The position numbers and the translations under genes are program-made. DNA of 64,000 bases from Dirofilaria immitis (Eukaryota > Nematoda > Chromadorea > Rhabditida > Onchocercidae), in assembly GCA_024305405.1 (NCBI GenBank), contig JAKNDB010000104.1:310001-374000 (forward strand). Direction: 5' to 3'. The notes beneath the pieces are model-generated. The model did not search any database and was not told the origin of the DNA. It saw nothing but the letters and a program-made list of their open reading frames with translations. This document shows positions 30,201 through 45,200 of the stretch, piece by piece (position 1 is the first letter of the stretch; every line of letters starts with the position of its first letter).

Positions 30201-33200
30201 TGTAGGACAATGAAAAGGAAATTAATAATGCTAATAGAGAGCAGAAATTGATAACATCATTTAACAATCTACAACAAGCACGATGTCATTGGATACAACT
30301 TGCTAAACTTGACTTACAGGTAATTGTTATTGTCAATTTTTAATAAAAAGTATTCTATTCTTTACTTTTTTAAGTCATATTGTTTATTCAACTACTAATG
30401 TTTTGCTTAGATAATCATTATGATTGCTCGATTTTCAATGACAATGTGAACAACATGATTATATGATCATTTTGTTTAATTTGACTGCAAATAAAACTTC
30501 ATTAGAAATTCTAATATTTAAAACTCTTCTTTTACAGCTTAAAATAATTCAATTAACATTTGCTTATATAATCGAAGAATATAAACAAATGCGATCACTT
30601 TGGAGTTTTGGAGAAAATGATCAAAAAAGACATTATACAATGATCAAAGATTTCGGTTAATTTTATCAATTATTATAAAAGGATTCGAAATTTAGATTAA
30701 CATTTACTATTTTAACTTATTTTTCTCAATAACATGTATGGCAAATATTATTGATACATTTCAGCGATCACTGCATTTATTTTCAAACAGCATTTAAAAT
30801 GATCATGGAATCTGTAGATAATCCACATGCTATGCATAAATTCATCCGTAATATTGGAGCTCGACATTTCTTCTACGATGTATACGAACCACATACTGAG
30901 GTTCACAATTGCTAATTAAAGTCATAATTGTTAATTAAATCAGATTCTCAGTAATTAACAAATACGCTGAAGAAAAATTAGTAAAATGAAAAGGTGTAAT
31001 CTCACTAGCGAAATGAATCTTTAAAGTCAAGAAAACAAGAAAATTTTGAGAACTACTTTAATAATTTTAACTATAAAATGCAAAAGCGTATTCCTGGTCT
31101 CAGCCTTCTTAATTGCGAGTATTTTTCTCGATCACCGAATATTGTTTTCAGTATGAACAGTTTCAGTGGTTTAATTTTATCACTTCCAAGACCCATAACT
31201 CATTTCAAAAGTAAATTTCAAAAATTTGTCCCGCAATTTTCATCATACATTCATCATGGTGTAATTGATTAGATATTCCTCAGCAGACTTAAATTTTGAT
31301 TCATTCGGCAGAATTATTTTTAGATTCTTTCCTGAATGATCTAATTACAGGTAATATGTAAGTCGATGATGATGGCTTTATGTGAAATAGCCAAAGATGA
31401 CATGAATGAGAAACAAATACAATGCTGGCAAACGGCAAGTTATTATTAAAATGAACCTTTCTCAAAATTCTTCTAAAATAGTTTATTAATAACAATAAAC
31501 AAACGTTTTGTTCGATCTCAAACATACATAATTCACTTCTCTATTTGCATCGTTAACTTTTCAAAATACCAAAAATAAAACAAACATTATGCTTATCGTT
31601 AAAATATATCTGAAATATAATCTTTCGCGATTATTAAAAAAAAACACAATATATTTGGTTTTTTCAGCTGTTTGCTCTTTCTTATAAAAAAATTTTAATA
31701 ATATTCAGAAAACTATATCATATTCAGCTCTTTGAGGAAATTCAAACAGCTTTCAATGATGGACTTGCAAGTCAACGACAAGGCTATCTTCGACAATGCA
31801 TATCGAAAGAAGAGATAGAAACTTTAAGAATCATTTGGCAACAAGTTCAAACGAAATATTTGAGAGAAGACGGAAATCTAACAAAGTGTCATGTTTTAGT
31901 CAGTAATGATATTTAAATAATAAAAGTAAATCAAAGAAGCCTTCAAATAACAACATAATTGATAATAACTCAAATATTCAAATATATTCGAAACATATAT
32001 ACCTAAACGTGATATAATTTAAAATCACACTTATCTCCAAACCAGTATTCTATCTGTTATAACAGGGAATAAATTTTGAAAAAGAAAAAAAATTAGAAAC
32101 TGATAATCAGTAATTATAGATGTACGAAGCACTCCAATATTATTGTCAAAAGATACCCAAAACAAAAAAATATACACGAAAATTAGAAGAAATCGCTGAT
32201 CGAACTGTTGATGTAAGTTTGAGTAATAAAAGACTGGATACCAATTATAGAATTTTTAGCAAATTGATACCTTGGAAATATTTTACAATGATTAGATGGA
32301 AAATAATGCTGTGGAAAGGTCTAATAGGTTTTGTAATTTTAATGTTTCGAAAAATTCGTGTGCAAACTGGCAACAGAGAAATAGGCCTAACAAGTTTAGT
32401 CATTATATTATCCCGAAGAATTCTCATATAACTTGGCAACATTTTTTACATCATTGCAAGCTTACTATTATTATCTTATCAATCTATTGTCCTAACAGGC
32501 AGTGAACAAAATAATAACCGTATATGACAATATCTATGGGTTGACAGAGCTAATCAGTAGCCTTGATTCATATTGTTATCTATGCTGTACTCTAAATGAA
32601 AGTCCACGAACTCTTTGGTTAGCTTTTAATAAAGGTAAGTTAGAGTTACTACGGCTGTTCAAATTTTCTTTCTAAAAATTTAAACTTCGATTTTGAATGA
32701 ATTTTTTCTAAATGAATTCATTTTTTCAATTTGAAAACATAATGAATTTCATTTTTATACAAATATATAATTATCTCTATAAAAATATATCACTGTTTTC
32801 ATATTATCACTCATTTTCTAAATCACCTCATCAATGAACTTTTTCCAACACAATAATTTCCTTCGAAGAAATTTTATTACTCTATTTATCACATCATCAA
32901 TCATTAGGACTTTTCCTCGTATTTATCTTTAAACATTCATTCCTATCCTTCATGAATAATAAGATTTCAACAAAATTCAATAATAACAAATAATCTAAAG
33001 AACCGCATATCGTCAGCCAAAAATTGAATTTTAAAGTACAGTTTCAGAAATTTGAAAATTTTCATGAATTTTACGACGAGCCAGATCCTAAATTGCATGC
33101 ATTTTTAGGCTTCGCAAATATCATTAGCACTAAAGTAGACGAAGATATAATTTGGGTCAAACAAATATGGTGCAAAATTGCCCGTATTTTAGAACAGGTA

Positions 33201-36200
33201 TGATCCTTGGAGCAAAAGTAATCTACCATTATAATATATTAAACTAACAAGTATAGAGACTTATTAAAAAGATTCATCTGGCTAATAAATCTTAAATGCT
33301 TTTAAAAAATAATTGAAAAAAGTAGCTGAAAAGAATGCCTTTAAGTTTTTTAAATATTAATTAGTAAAAAATTTTTCAAATAAAAATAAAAGTTTCTTCA
33401 ATTCTCTAGGTAAAATTAACAATTAATTCAAAAGAACAGTAATTTTTCTACTTATTAAGCATAATATTTTTCATAAGACAAATATGTCGATTTAATTGAA
33501 AGCAAATTTTAATAAGATCACTAATTTCAAAAAATTTCGGTTGTTTTTGATCTTAGCTAAAATTGAATTTTTATTTCAAAAAAAGAATTAAAAAGAGGAT
33601 TCATGGTTAAACAAAAAAAAACAGCAATGAATGAGTGGATGAAAAATTATGCTACTAACTGTAATAATTTTTAGATTATCAAAGAATTTATTGTATCGAA
33701 TTTGTGCAAGCGACAGCACTTGGAAATTGAATGGAATGAAATTTGAAACTTCCTTCGACAAAATTTTATACTACAGCTGACTGTTCATAAATAATAATTT
33801 GATGTTTACAAAGATCGAACGGAAGATGGATATTCGGGAACTGCTGCACTTATACTAAATGGCATAGAGAAATATGAAATATTTGGAATATATAAATAAT
33901 GGATATACCATAATTAAACAATAAAGTTTATTCAAATATCCTTTGAAGCTCATAAATAACTTCTACAGATATCACAATAATAGCTTCTATAAACAGTTCC
34001 AAATCAAGAATAAAAAAAGTCTGCCATTCATCATAACATAACAAGCTTAGATTTTCACATAAAAACGACTGCAAATGTAATTCAAAGATAATAAAATTAA
34101 TCTCTTTCATGATACTACCCGCCTATTCATACCTTTTTTCCCTGAAGAAATAACGCGAACGAATGACAATACCGATATAGCAAATGTCATGGTTACCAGA
34201 TATTACGCAAGAATAAAGCAGTAAAAGTTTACCAACAAATATAATCCGATGTTAATTTTATCACGGTATTAATATATCACCTCAATGATATTAATTTTAT
34301 CATTTCAATAATAATGCATGTTTTCACGCATATAATTTCCTAGATTGTGTTAAAACTAAACTTACTTTGAGCTCCTTTTCCTGATTTAGAAAATTAGTAC
34401 TATTTGTGGTAACCATTGAACCAAGTTTCGCATTCAACTGCTGATTCTGCAAAAAAAGCATATTTTTTTGTTTTTAAATCAAACATGATTTTGAAATATA
34501 CAAGGAAAAAATACAAAAATCTATTTTATACGACTAATTATTTTAAATAAATATTTTATGCAGGTAATATCCGAAAGTATATTGATACTATCCTGATGTG
34601 ATTGATGGCGATTGCGCCTTGGATAAATTTTTACAAATTTGCTGCAAAATAATAGCATCTAATTTTTTTCTGAGAAATTTAAAAGAATTTAGAAATTTGA
34701 TTGTTTCTGTATTGGCGCCTAACATATAAAAAAGATTATCCATTTAATATATTGTTTTGAGAAATCGAAAAAAAAAGAAAACATAATCCGATGATTACCT
34801 TCCAATCATAATACATGTAACATTTAAACATAATCAAAAATAAATAAGATCTCACGCATCGATGAGCATTCCCAATTTCCTCTTCAAGTCGCCGAAGTTG
34901 TACATCTTTCATTTCCAGTTGTTCACGATGCAACATCAAATTTGCTTCCAATGATGTGATCTGAATTGACAATAATATATAAACGATGAAATTTTTTACA
35001 ATGGAGAAACTTCAACTCGAAATTCTGAAATGGAATACGAAGATTAAAGATTCAATATATCTTGTTTGCTTTGTCTATATAACTAAATGTAATGAAATAT
35101 AAAAACACATTCTTATACTCGAAAAAAAAAACATTGAGATTAATTATGAAGACTGAAATTGTCCAGATTTAAGATTATTTCAAATAAAAGAGCTACTTTC
35201 TCGAGAAACCAAAATCTTACTTGACGTTGATGATTCTCGCAACTTCCGTCAATTATATTCCCATTTGAAGTATTTTTCATCATAATTTTATGCCCAACTT
35301 TATTCTTCAACTGCAGGATACGATTCTATTCAAGAAAAAAATTCAGTTTTGGAATTCTTAAGTAAAAATTGAATAATTGCAAAATTAATACGTCAATATT
35401 GAAAGAAGGGATAAAGATTAAAAACAAAGTTTCAATAAACCTAGTAATTTTGCATTAATACACAATTTGAAACTATGATGAATAGAAAAGAGATCTGTAC
35501 GAAATGCGATCTCCATATTTCATTTTGTAAACATTTGCTCCGAAAATTGAGAGTAACAGAGATATCAAACAAAAGAATTATATATATGTATACTGTAAAA
35601 TAATGTCAAGAGATTATTCCAAAAATATTCCCAAAATAAACAGAAAATCGCATCAATTCTTAGCTCAAATCCGATAAGTTCAAAGCATGGGATAAATATG
35701 ACAAAAGAGAATTTTGAATTTTGAATTTCTGAATCTATTCATGACAAGAAAATCCACAATATTTCTCAATAGAAATTATGCTGAAACAGTAAAACATTAA
35801 TTAATTGAAATGAGAAACACAATAAAGACATAATATTGCATAAAGATGATAATTCCGAAATTATTTTAATGGCAAGAATTTATAATTTCAGCTCGATTGA
35901 AAATATCAAGAAATGATGGGCAAATTTAAGAAAGATAAATTATGTCAGACATAACTTCTCAGCAATGCTCACACTAGGCGTATGTATCAGTTGACATCGA
36001 TTTTTGATGATGTAAAAAGCAATGATCGTTCAAAACCAGATTTAAAATGATCTAAGAAGTTTTGAAAATTAATAGCAGTAAGGTTAATAATTTTATTGGA
36101 AATAAATCAGCATTCAATCAGAAAAATGCATTATTTAAATGACCTTTCTCTCTCACAAAAAAATAACCAACAGAAAAACTTTTTCTTATTTAACGAATTA

Positions 36201-39200
36201 TCATTAGCTAACTGATTTAATAGGAATAATGAGATAATTGCCTTGATAAGTCTCCTGCATAGAAAGTTTCATAATAACTTTTCCTTTATTCTCATCCATG
36301 TAATCCAATCTAACAGACTTACTGAATTACTAATTTCAGGCAAAATCCAAGAAGACAATATTTCAACAGAAATTAAAGACGTATATCGATATTACAATAA
36401 ATGATTTCATATTCAATTCAAAGATGAGCAATAAAATTTGTGCTACATATCTATTAATTATGATATGGTATGCAGTAATTAAAATTAAAGCAATAGAATA
36501 TTCGCTATCAGAGATAATAATCAAGATTTCTCTAAAAATTAATTTCGATTAAAACTATACAATTATCGAAAGATCTGTAAATTCCATCAACAAAAGACTA
36601 GTTAAAATAAATAACTAAGCATAAATGATATCCGTTTGATAAGTAATGATTGTTAAAATAAGATTAGCATATTTCATCCTACAAATATTATGAATTTGAC
36701 CTATTTATCCTGAATTTGTTTCAGCCATATCCCTTTTTCATATATCTCATTAATCTCCAAATCAATAACATAACTATTGTGTAATGTGCCACCTCACTTT
36801 TTTTATAAACAAAACATCGATTGATATACGGACCACGTAATGCTCTATCATCGTTTGATAATGCTCGAGATCGGAAAATTTACTTAGCATTTTAAATTGG
36901 CTATGATCAGTTACGGAATACTAAGAAGAGTGGGATATTCAGTAACGTTGAAAAAAATGAAACGAAAATGGAACGAATATTTAAAGAGAGACTAATAGTC
37001 GACTCTTTAAATTGTTCAACTATTCTAAAAATCAATGAAACAGCAATTTCATGGTTATTACATTTTTAAAAAAATATAAAAGAGAAATCATTGTGATGGA
37101 AGTAATTTAAAATGAGACAACGAAATTTTTTTTTTTTAAGTGTATGCAAGCAAAATTCTTTTCAAAAACAACCAAGTAAATAGAGGAAGGTAGTAATCAA
37201 ATTAGCGATGTTACTTTTCATGAAGTATCAATAAACATATAAATAATAAAATAAAAATTATATTCTTCTCATTTCATTTTGAATTATAAATTTAGAAACT
37301 TTTTCTAATAGTCTTGCAAAAGTAATGCAGACAGGTTAAAACATGTGACATTGATCTTTGCAAAAAAATAGCAATTATATTAATCAAATAATTTGTAAAG
37401 ATGATCAAATAGAAAAGGGAAATAAATAAATGAATACTAAAAATTGCAATAGTTCATTAATTTGCCGGCAAAATCAGCAAATTTTCATGCTCTACTTATA
37501 CCAAATATTTTAAAAACTTAATGAAACTTTTTTTTAATTTTAAAACATAATATGCTTTCCATAGCTTCGTTCCATAATAGAGGTAACTATTTCATCTCTT
37601 CGAATAATTTGTTTTGCATTTTCAAATAAAGATTTTCAGTGGTGGTTAAGATAGGCACAAATTTAAGAATGCGAGTGATTACCTCGTATGAAAAGCAAAT
37701 TTCACAAAACCTATCATGAAGAAGCAGAATTACAAGAATTTAAAAAATTTTCTGGAAAATATGATATCTTACAATAAAATACAGGAAATTGATATTATAG
37801 AAATGAAACAAAAGATATATTTTTGCTGATATTTCTCATGTGCCAGATTAGGTAAGTATTCAAGCAATAATTGAACTAGGCTTAAAGTCTATATCGATAT
37901 TCTGATCTTTTTTACGGTAGCTTTTCTCCTATGATGCAAAAATTCTTCAATATTCTTAAATGTACATCAAAACGCACTGAGACGAGACTACTATCGTAAT
38001 ATTAACAGATGAAAATCTAAATCTTACACAAACTGAAAGCAGAAATGGTAAAAGATTTTTGCCATCATGCATTTTTATGGCAGTAGAGATAGAAATTTTC
38101 TTATCTATTCTCTCATCCTTCATATCGGAAAAAACGAAAAGAAATTTTTGAATCTGTCGAGAGACTAACATCAATTTTACTAGACATGAAGACCGATTAA
38201 ACCGGTATATTCGAACGAAAAATATTGCCGCATATTGCCCTATCTTCTCTTCGTCTGATTACAACAGCGATAGATCGATAACAACAGTAATAGATTTTCA
38301 TCGAAGTCAATCAAAATAAAATAGTTAAGTTACTATCAATATCAGCAATACTACAAAACACTATTGACGAAGAATGGTAGAGAATTGAATTAAATGACAT
38401 TTCAGGAATACAACTAGAGATTTTTTCTCATTTGAACTAGTTGATAGGACATCCAATAAAAAATCCAAAACAAAAAGTTTTAGATATAAATTTCATCTAA
38501 AAGGCGTGAAAATATGAAACTTATAATAAAAATGCTTTTTTTGTATCAATCATGATCATAATACATATTCAAAAGAAATAATTTGCATTTTTTATCTGTA
38601 AAACTGAAGACTTTTCATTTGATAAAGCTATTTTAAGCACTCTTTTCTTTCCAAAATGTAAGAAATAAGTATATTAAAGTCAAATAATTCTTATACAATA
38701 AACTTGAAAACATAGAATGTCGCTAACTAATAAATTCTTACTTCATTTATCTGATTTTGCAGTTCCATAAGAACAGGTGGATTTTCACGAGCATACTGAA
38801 CTAACTGTTCACAATATTTTCGCAAAGTTCCAGGATTTGAAAGCGCTGCTTTGTCGTATTCAATTTCTTTCAATAAACTATTCACAAAATGAGATTTTTC
38901 ATCGTTAACGCTTATAGAGGTTGTAGGATTCAAAACCTGTAAAAACACTCAAAATAAAGAAATGACCAAATAAACAATGGGTAGTTTCTTCTAAATTTAA
39001 AAATATTCTACAAATAAAATTTAAAAAGCTTTTAACCTTTAAAGCTTCATCACGAAATCGATCATTAGGTTGTAATACTTTCAGCTGATCAATGACATCT
39101 GTAATAGAAATTTTCATTGTGGAAATAAAATAAGAAAGAACGAAGCAATTTTATTTCCTCAATTTGCTTAATGTTAGTTGCAGTTTCGAAACAAGACTAA

Positions 39201-42200
39201 GATCTTAACAAAAATTAACTCTAATAGTGCAAACTTGGTAAACCAATAACTCAGTCACTAAGACATATTTAAATAAATTATGAAAGCAGCTAATTATACA
39301 ATAATCTTACCAGCTAACTTGCATGCAAATTTAACATCATTTGTTTTATCATAAAATTTGAGCTGTATTTGAAGTAACTGCGTCATTCGTTCTGCCCTAG
39401 CCAATTTTGTTGCTAACTGAAAGTTTGTTCATAAAATAACGACCATTCAGTAATACAAAATAATTGCTTTTTATTTTTTTACTTTTTGTCATCTGGTTTC
39501 TCTTTTCTCATCTACAATTACAATAACATAAATTTTCGAACTTTTGAGATAATATTAAAATCGTGTTAAAAAATGATAAAAACAAGTTAAACTAACTCAA
39601 ATAACAATATAATTTTATTTTTTAAAATTCTTTGTGCTTCATGAAGTATTAGGATTCAGAGTGTAATTTAATTAGCCTAATGTGTTGAGTAAAACGGAAA
39701 GTATCCAGGCATCTTTCCATTACACAAATTGCAATTTTAATTGACTAATTAATAAAATAGGATCAGAAACCGGAACTTACATCTTTATTAATATTACGTA
39801 AAGTCATGATTTCTTGCGACTTATTTACATCAATATAATTCTCATTCTTCCTAAAAAAAAACATTAATTGAAACTTCAATCAATCTTTTTTTATTAATCT
39901 TCGATGCATGATTTTACTCCGATTAATAAAATCATGATCGTTGTTACGATACATTCTTGAAAAATTCTTGTATTTTTCTTGATAAATAATAAGTTTTAAT
40001 TTAGAATATCACAGAAATAGCTTACAATCGATGCTGCTTCGTCAAAGGATACTTCCTTCTTATTAATTAATTTGGAATCACTGCTATTTTTTTGCAATGA
40101 CTGCCTACAATGAATATAATAAAGTTTTTATTTTTATTCATTCGTGAATAAATACTGAAAAGAAAAAACTATTTTTTTCCTTTTGAAAACTTGAAGTATC
40201 TCGAAATTGGGCTTAACTACATATAGTTGAAGTACAAATCAGAAATTGCAATGCCTCTAAATTTAAAGAATTTAGTTGAAAATTCTTTAAACAGACCTCA
40301 AATTGCAATCCTTGCCTTCATCATTTATATGAACCGCAGTTCTGTCATTCATTTCTTGTGTCATCATTGGTTTAATACCCAAATTTAAGCTTCGTTTGTA
40401 AGATTCTTCTTTGTTTGTTGTACAGCTAGCATCGAAAGATAGACTTCGTATCAGTGCATCTTTTTGATCCTTTATCAGAATTTTGTATAAAGAAAAATTG
40501 ACTGAAACTATGTCTGAATAATTATGTAAATTAAAATATTTCGTAATTCTTTAACTTAATACACTAAAAGAGATTATTTTTGGTTATAATACTTCTCTAT
40601 GCGTAAATGAGAAGTTATAATAGAAAAAACAGAGAAAAATTAAGAAGGTAAAAACTTATCATTAGGATTTTTGAAAATTTAAAGAAGCATAGTTTCAAGA
40701 ATCGGTGCAATAACAACTAGAATAGTACACCGATCTGATAATAGTTAATAATGATAGCCCTTTTATATGAAAAATAGTATGACTGAATTTCCATTATTGA
40801 ACCAGCCTCTTTCTTCTTGGCTAGCTTGAAACTTTTGGAGTATATAATTCTATGATTTAATTCTATCATAATTATATAATGATTATTTCAAACAAATCTC
40901 ATTACGCGGAAGTATTGCATAAATAAAAGCTAAAAAGAGCAGAAAAGAATTATGAAATAGTTTCAAATTTCAAAATTTACGAGAGGAACAGTTTGGAAAA
41001 GGACCAGTGAACAGCTATACTTGTTAATTCTCTTTCAATTCTTGAACCGCCTCCTCTTTTCAGAAAGTATATTTTTAGGGCAGTTGAATTAATCAATTAA
41101 AAAAATTCTTTACAACTATAATGAATCAATCAGCAACAAAGACTGCAATACTAGAAAAAGCGATATGTAATGCCTTATTTATTCAATCGTTTATTCGTTA
41201 ATGATTTGTTTGATCACTTTTTCATTAGCTGATAAATAATACATAATAATATTAATAATAATATATAAGAATAATAAGAATGACATCAAGGGCCTGAATG
41301 TTTAATTATTTTAATCTTAAATGAAGTTAAACCTAACAAAAAATAGTAATACCTTTCAAATCCTTTGCTCTTCTTTCGTGTTATAAATTCAGAAGATCGG
41401 CGAAATAATAAATTGGAACATGACATTTGCATCTGAGATGACGTTCTGCAGTGTATTAAATTTTTTTATAAGTATTTCGATATTTAATTATGCCAGAATT
41501 GAACAATCATTGCAATATAAAAAACCAGTAATTTTGCATATATTTTATCGTTTAAACTGTTGATTTGCAAGCCATCTATCTCTCTAGTTTTTATACAATA
41601 CTCTGCTTTTTGCTCCGAGTATTGGAAATGCTCTACAGCACATGTCAAAATTGACGAAATGTAAATTGAGTTAGCACCATTACTGTCAAAAGAGACAAAA
41701 TTAAATGACTGCAACAACGAATTACAGCCTCCTCAATTTGATTAGTTATCAATTATTGTCACATTATTGAAAGAAAACAAATGAGATGTGACAACTACTT
41801 CAAAACCATTTCAAGCAGAATCTGTTCGTTAATCTTTTAAAAGAATAAATATTGTAAAAAATAAATTCACAAACTAGACAAACATGATGGCTCCGGGATT
41901 TTGGATGATATTGTTATCGAAACGATACGACTGTTCATATTGTGTAGTATTGTTTACAATCTATAAAATAAACAGATAAACAGTAATAGAATTATAAAGT
42001 CTTTACGATCTCTTTTTGTAATAATTACATCATTTAGTTGTTCAACAATGATTCACATTATAAATATTGCTAATCACTATTTCATCACATACAACAATAC
42101 AGTGATGTTGATTCACGTAGCAGAAAAATCAAATTAGTTAAAAAGAAATCATGAATCATATAAATGTTCGGAAGTAAAATAAAATATACTTCGTAATTCT

Positions 42201-45200
42201 AGCAAAAGATTTTGGAAATTTTTTGACATTATGGTTAAATATCAAGTTTATTAGAATTCAAAAGCATTAAATGAATTCCTACACTGTCATTACGGCATAT
42301 TAAGATTAATTTCTAAAACAATAAAAAAGGATCAAATAGTACCTGCTCGTAATTTAATTATTTTTAGCTTCAATAAATCACGTGCAATAACTTTAATTTG
42401 ATTATAAAATCACAGTTTCACTTTCGTGTCATGCTTAACAAACCTAGTAAGGTTCCCTGGCTGTTAGATTATCTTGTTTAAGTCACCACAAAATAATATG
42501 ATTGCTTCGTCCATAACTGTCCCGTTTTTGTTACCTTTCGTTGATTAATATGTATTTATTTGTCTAATAAATTAAAAAATATGAAAGAAACTAATGCAAT
42601 ACTGCATTAATACTAGCCTGAGCTAAAAAAACATTGAAAAGTAGCAATTATTAGTGAAAAATGATCTATGAAGAAAAAATATGAAGTCAATTGGAATAAA
42701 ATGATATAGATATTTAATTTTCAACCTAAATTCTCGAATTTCAAATATTGGTTTTCACAATTATCTTTAAGGATGAAAAGAAATGAGATCATAAATGTAT
42801 ATAGAGCATATAAGTATATAGTATATATATACATGCTTATTTCATATATTTCTATATATATAGCAAAGATCTATCTACTTATATGTAAATATAGAATATT
42901 ATTCATTGGATCGCACTTATAAAATACGAATGAATGATAATGGGAATCCCAAAAAGAGAAAGATAAGAGCATAAGAAGATTTCATTAGCTCAAAGTTTTG
43001 GATTTTATATTAAATATATTCATACTCACTTTTTGCTTTGATCCTCATTTATTTGCATCCTTCTTTTGTTGTAATTCAGTAGCAAATCAAAAGTTCTAAG
43101 CGGCACTTCTTTTGTGCTTGATGTTCCACAAAACATTGCTTCTTTCGTGGAACGAGGTTGTTTATTGACATATTTCAGCTTCTTCTTAACAAAATTCATT
43201 GGTGCCTATAATAGACAAACGTTATCCTAAAATTAGGTTACAGGTAAAAACTGATTAGCAGAAACATTTCTTCATAGCTGCTCAGTCGAACAACAACATT
43301 AAAATGAATTGAAAAACATCAGCTTTGCTTACGGTATTTTTTTGATTTGTCAATTCTAGAGTCCAAGTTTTGAGTATTTTCAACCGCTATTTTGAAAACT
43401 ACTTATGCCAGACATTTTTTTGTTAATGTAATTTATTTTTCAACTAAAAAAATTAAAGTTTAAATGTTAAAAGATTGTCTCAAACATAATGAAGAAATTT
43501 CTCGACGAATTTTATTCACAAACTAGAACAGTTCGCTTAGCAAATTCCATTTATGGCAAGCAATAATCTTTATATTAAAAATAAGAAAAACAAACAAATA
43601 GTAGGAATCGAAAACAATATTGATTTAACTAAACGAAATTCAAAAATTTAATTTTAACAATCAAGGCGAAGAATAATACCCTAACTTATTACGGATATTC
43701 GGAAAGCATTCGCTGGATAGCCATCATAATAAAAAATTTTTTAAGCAAAATTATTTAGTTCAGATTACAAATAACTCAACTTTAATAGATATACAAATTT
43801 GCGAAAAACAAAGTAAGAAATATTATGGGAACAACTAAAAAGTGCATAAGAGAAAAGATCAAATAGATGTGGCAGTCTCTCCTAATTTCTATTATTTATT
43901 TGAAAATACATGAAGAGTTAGAGAATGACTTGTTATAAAACGTTATAGCTTGAAATAATTCACACACTAACAAATCGCAATTAAATAAACACTTTAGTTA
44001 AGTCCAGGACTATGATTTACCATGACTGTTTACTCATTCAGTAAGAACTGATCTAATAATTCTCAACAGAAGCATTGATCTGTTCAGCGTTACTGCATGA
44101 TATTCTGATTTTTTGTCAACCGCTAAAGCATGGCTGAATTTTTCGAATAGATTTGATATATATTTCTATATTAATAATTTTGTTTAATTCCTCTTATTTG
44201 AAATAAAATGCATACCATTGTGAGATCCGTATCAAAAATAACAGGTTGCGATTCCTTAGATACTTGACGATTTTCCAGAACATGTTCATCATTTGAATTT
44301 GAATTTGATTGATGGGACGACGTACTTGGCGTATAATCTTCTTCTACTGCAAACACATTTCTATGTCCCGGCCTAAAAAAAAGATAAAATAAATTTATCG
44401 AAGATATACAAAACCAAGGTTTGGGAAGTTGGGATAAACGAGCATCATAAAAATTAAAAAAAAACAAAACTAACTTAAAAAAATTATTCAGACTTCTTTT
44501 TATGTTGTATTTTAGCCTTGAGAATTCTGAAATAATTAATACCTATTCCAACGGGAGATTCAAAAATAATATCTCTTGGAACGAGAGAATCAACTAAAAC
44601 TTTAATCGAAGTTTTTATTACAGATGAAAACAATTATATCCAGAAAAAACAGAATTAAAACTGTTTCAAAACAATCAACGTTAATGTCTTGAAATAACTG
44701 TACAAAATACATCTATTTTTATGCTTGTCAACCACATAAGTCGCTTAAATTCTAATAATCCACAGTAAATATGAAAAGGATAAAAGAAATCAATTTCCTT
44801 AATTTCAAATTTCTTTATATTGTGATATGAATATCAAGTCATCAAGCTTCAATAAGTTTTTCACAAGATAGCTGTTATACCTCAATTAATAATACTTTTA
44901 TCTATCACTATAAAAACTTCATTTTGAAAAATGAAAGTCTCGAAGCATATTTCTGTTTTTTTTGCTTTTTCTTAAAATTTCCTTCTATAAACTATTTATC
45001 CTCAAAAATTGTCACATCCGTATTTGGTATCACGAAAGCCTTTATACGTTTTCGATCACTGAAACAAAAAGTTATGAGGAAAACCTTCGATTAGCATAGC
45101 CTCTCGAAGTCAGAAATTCAACTTTTATTGAATTAAAACTCTCAAATTGTAATTTTACAGTCGCCGTAGAAATGATTCTCAGTTCTACTTTTCTCTAATT

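Larger units (their letters stand above)
21564..34365 (-). other. 12.8-kb intron of the coiled-coil gene hosting the globin gene
   Basis: Phase 0 on both sides (GTAAGT donor, TTTATAG acceptor). 21564-29086 holds no gene I can support, only a CACCTG heptamer cluster at 24197 and a 27-bp tandem repeat at 26664. 29087-33746 is the opposite-strand two-domain globin gene. Confidence 0.65.

Noticed and set aside
32120..32431. Single 103-codon frame MYEALQYYCQKI...VLMFRKIRV
   Set aside because: Only its first 31 codons are exon; the rest reads through a GTAAGT donor into an intron.
32120..33746. A separate gene downstream of a one-domain globin, possibly an operon
   Set aside because: The A helix of the second globin fold lies before the intron at 31899-32119, and phases match, so one two-domain gene explains both parts better.
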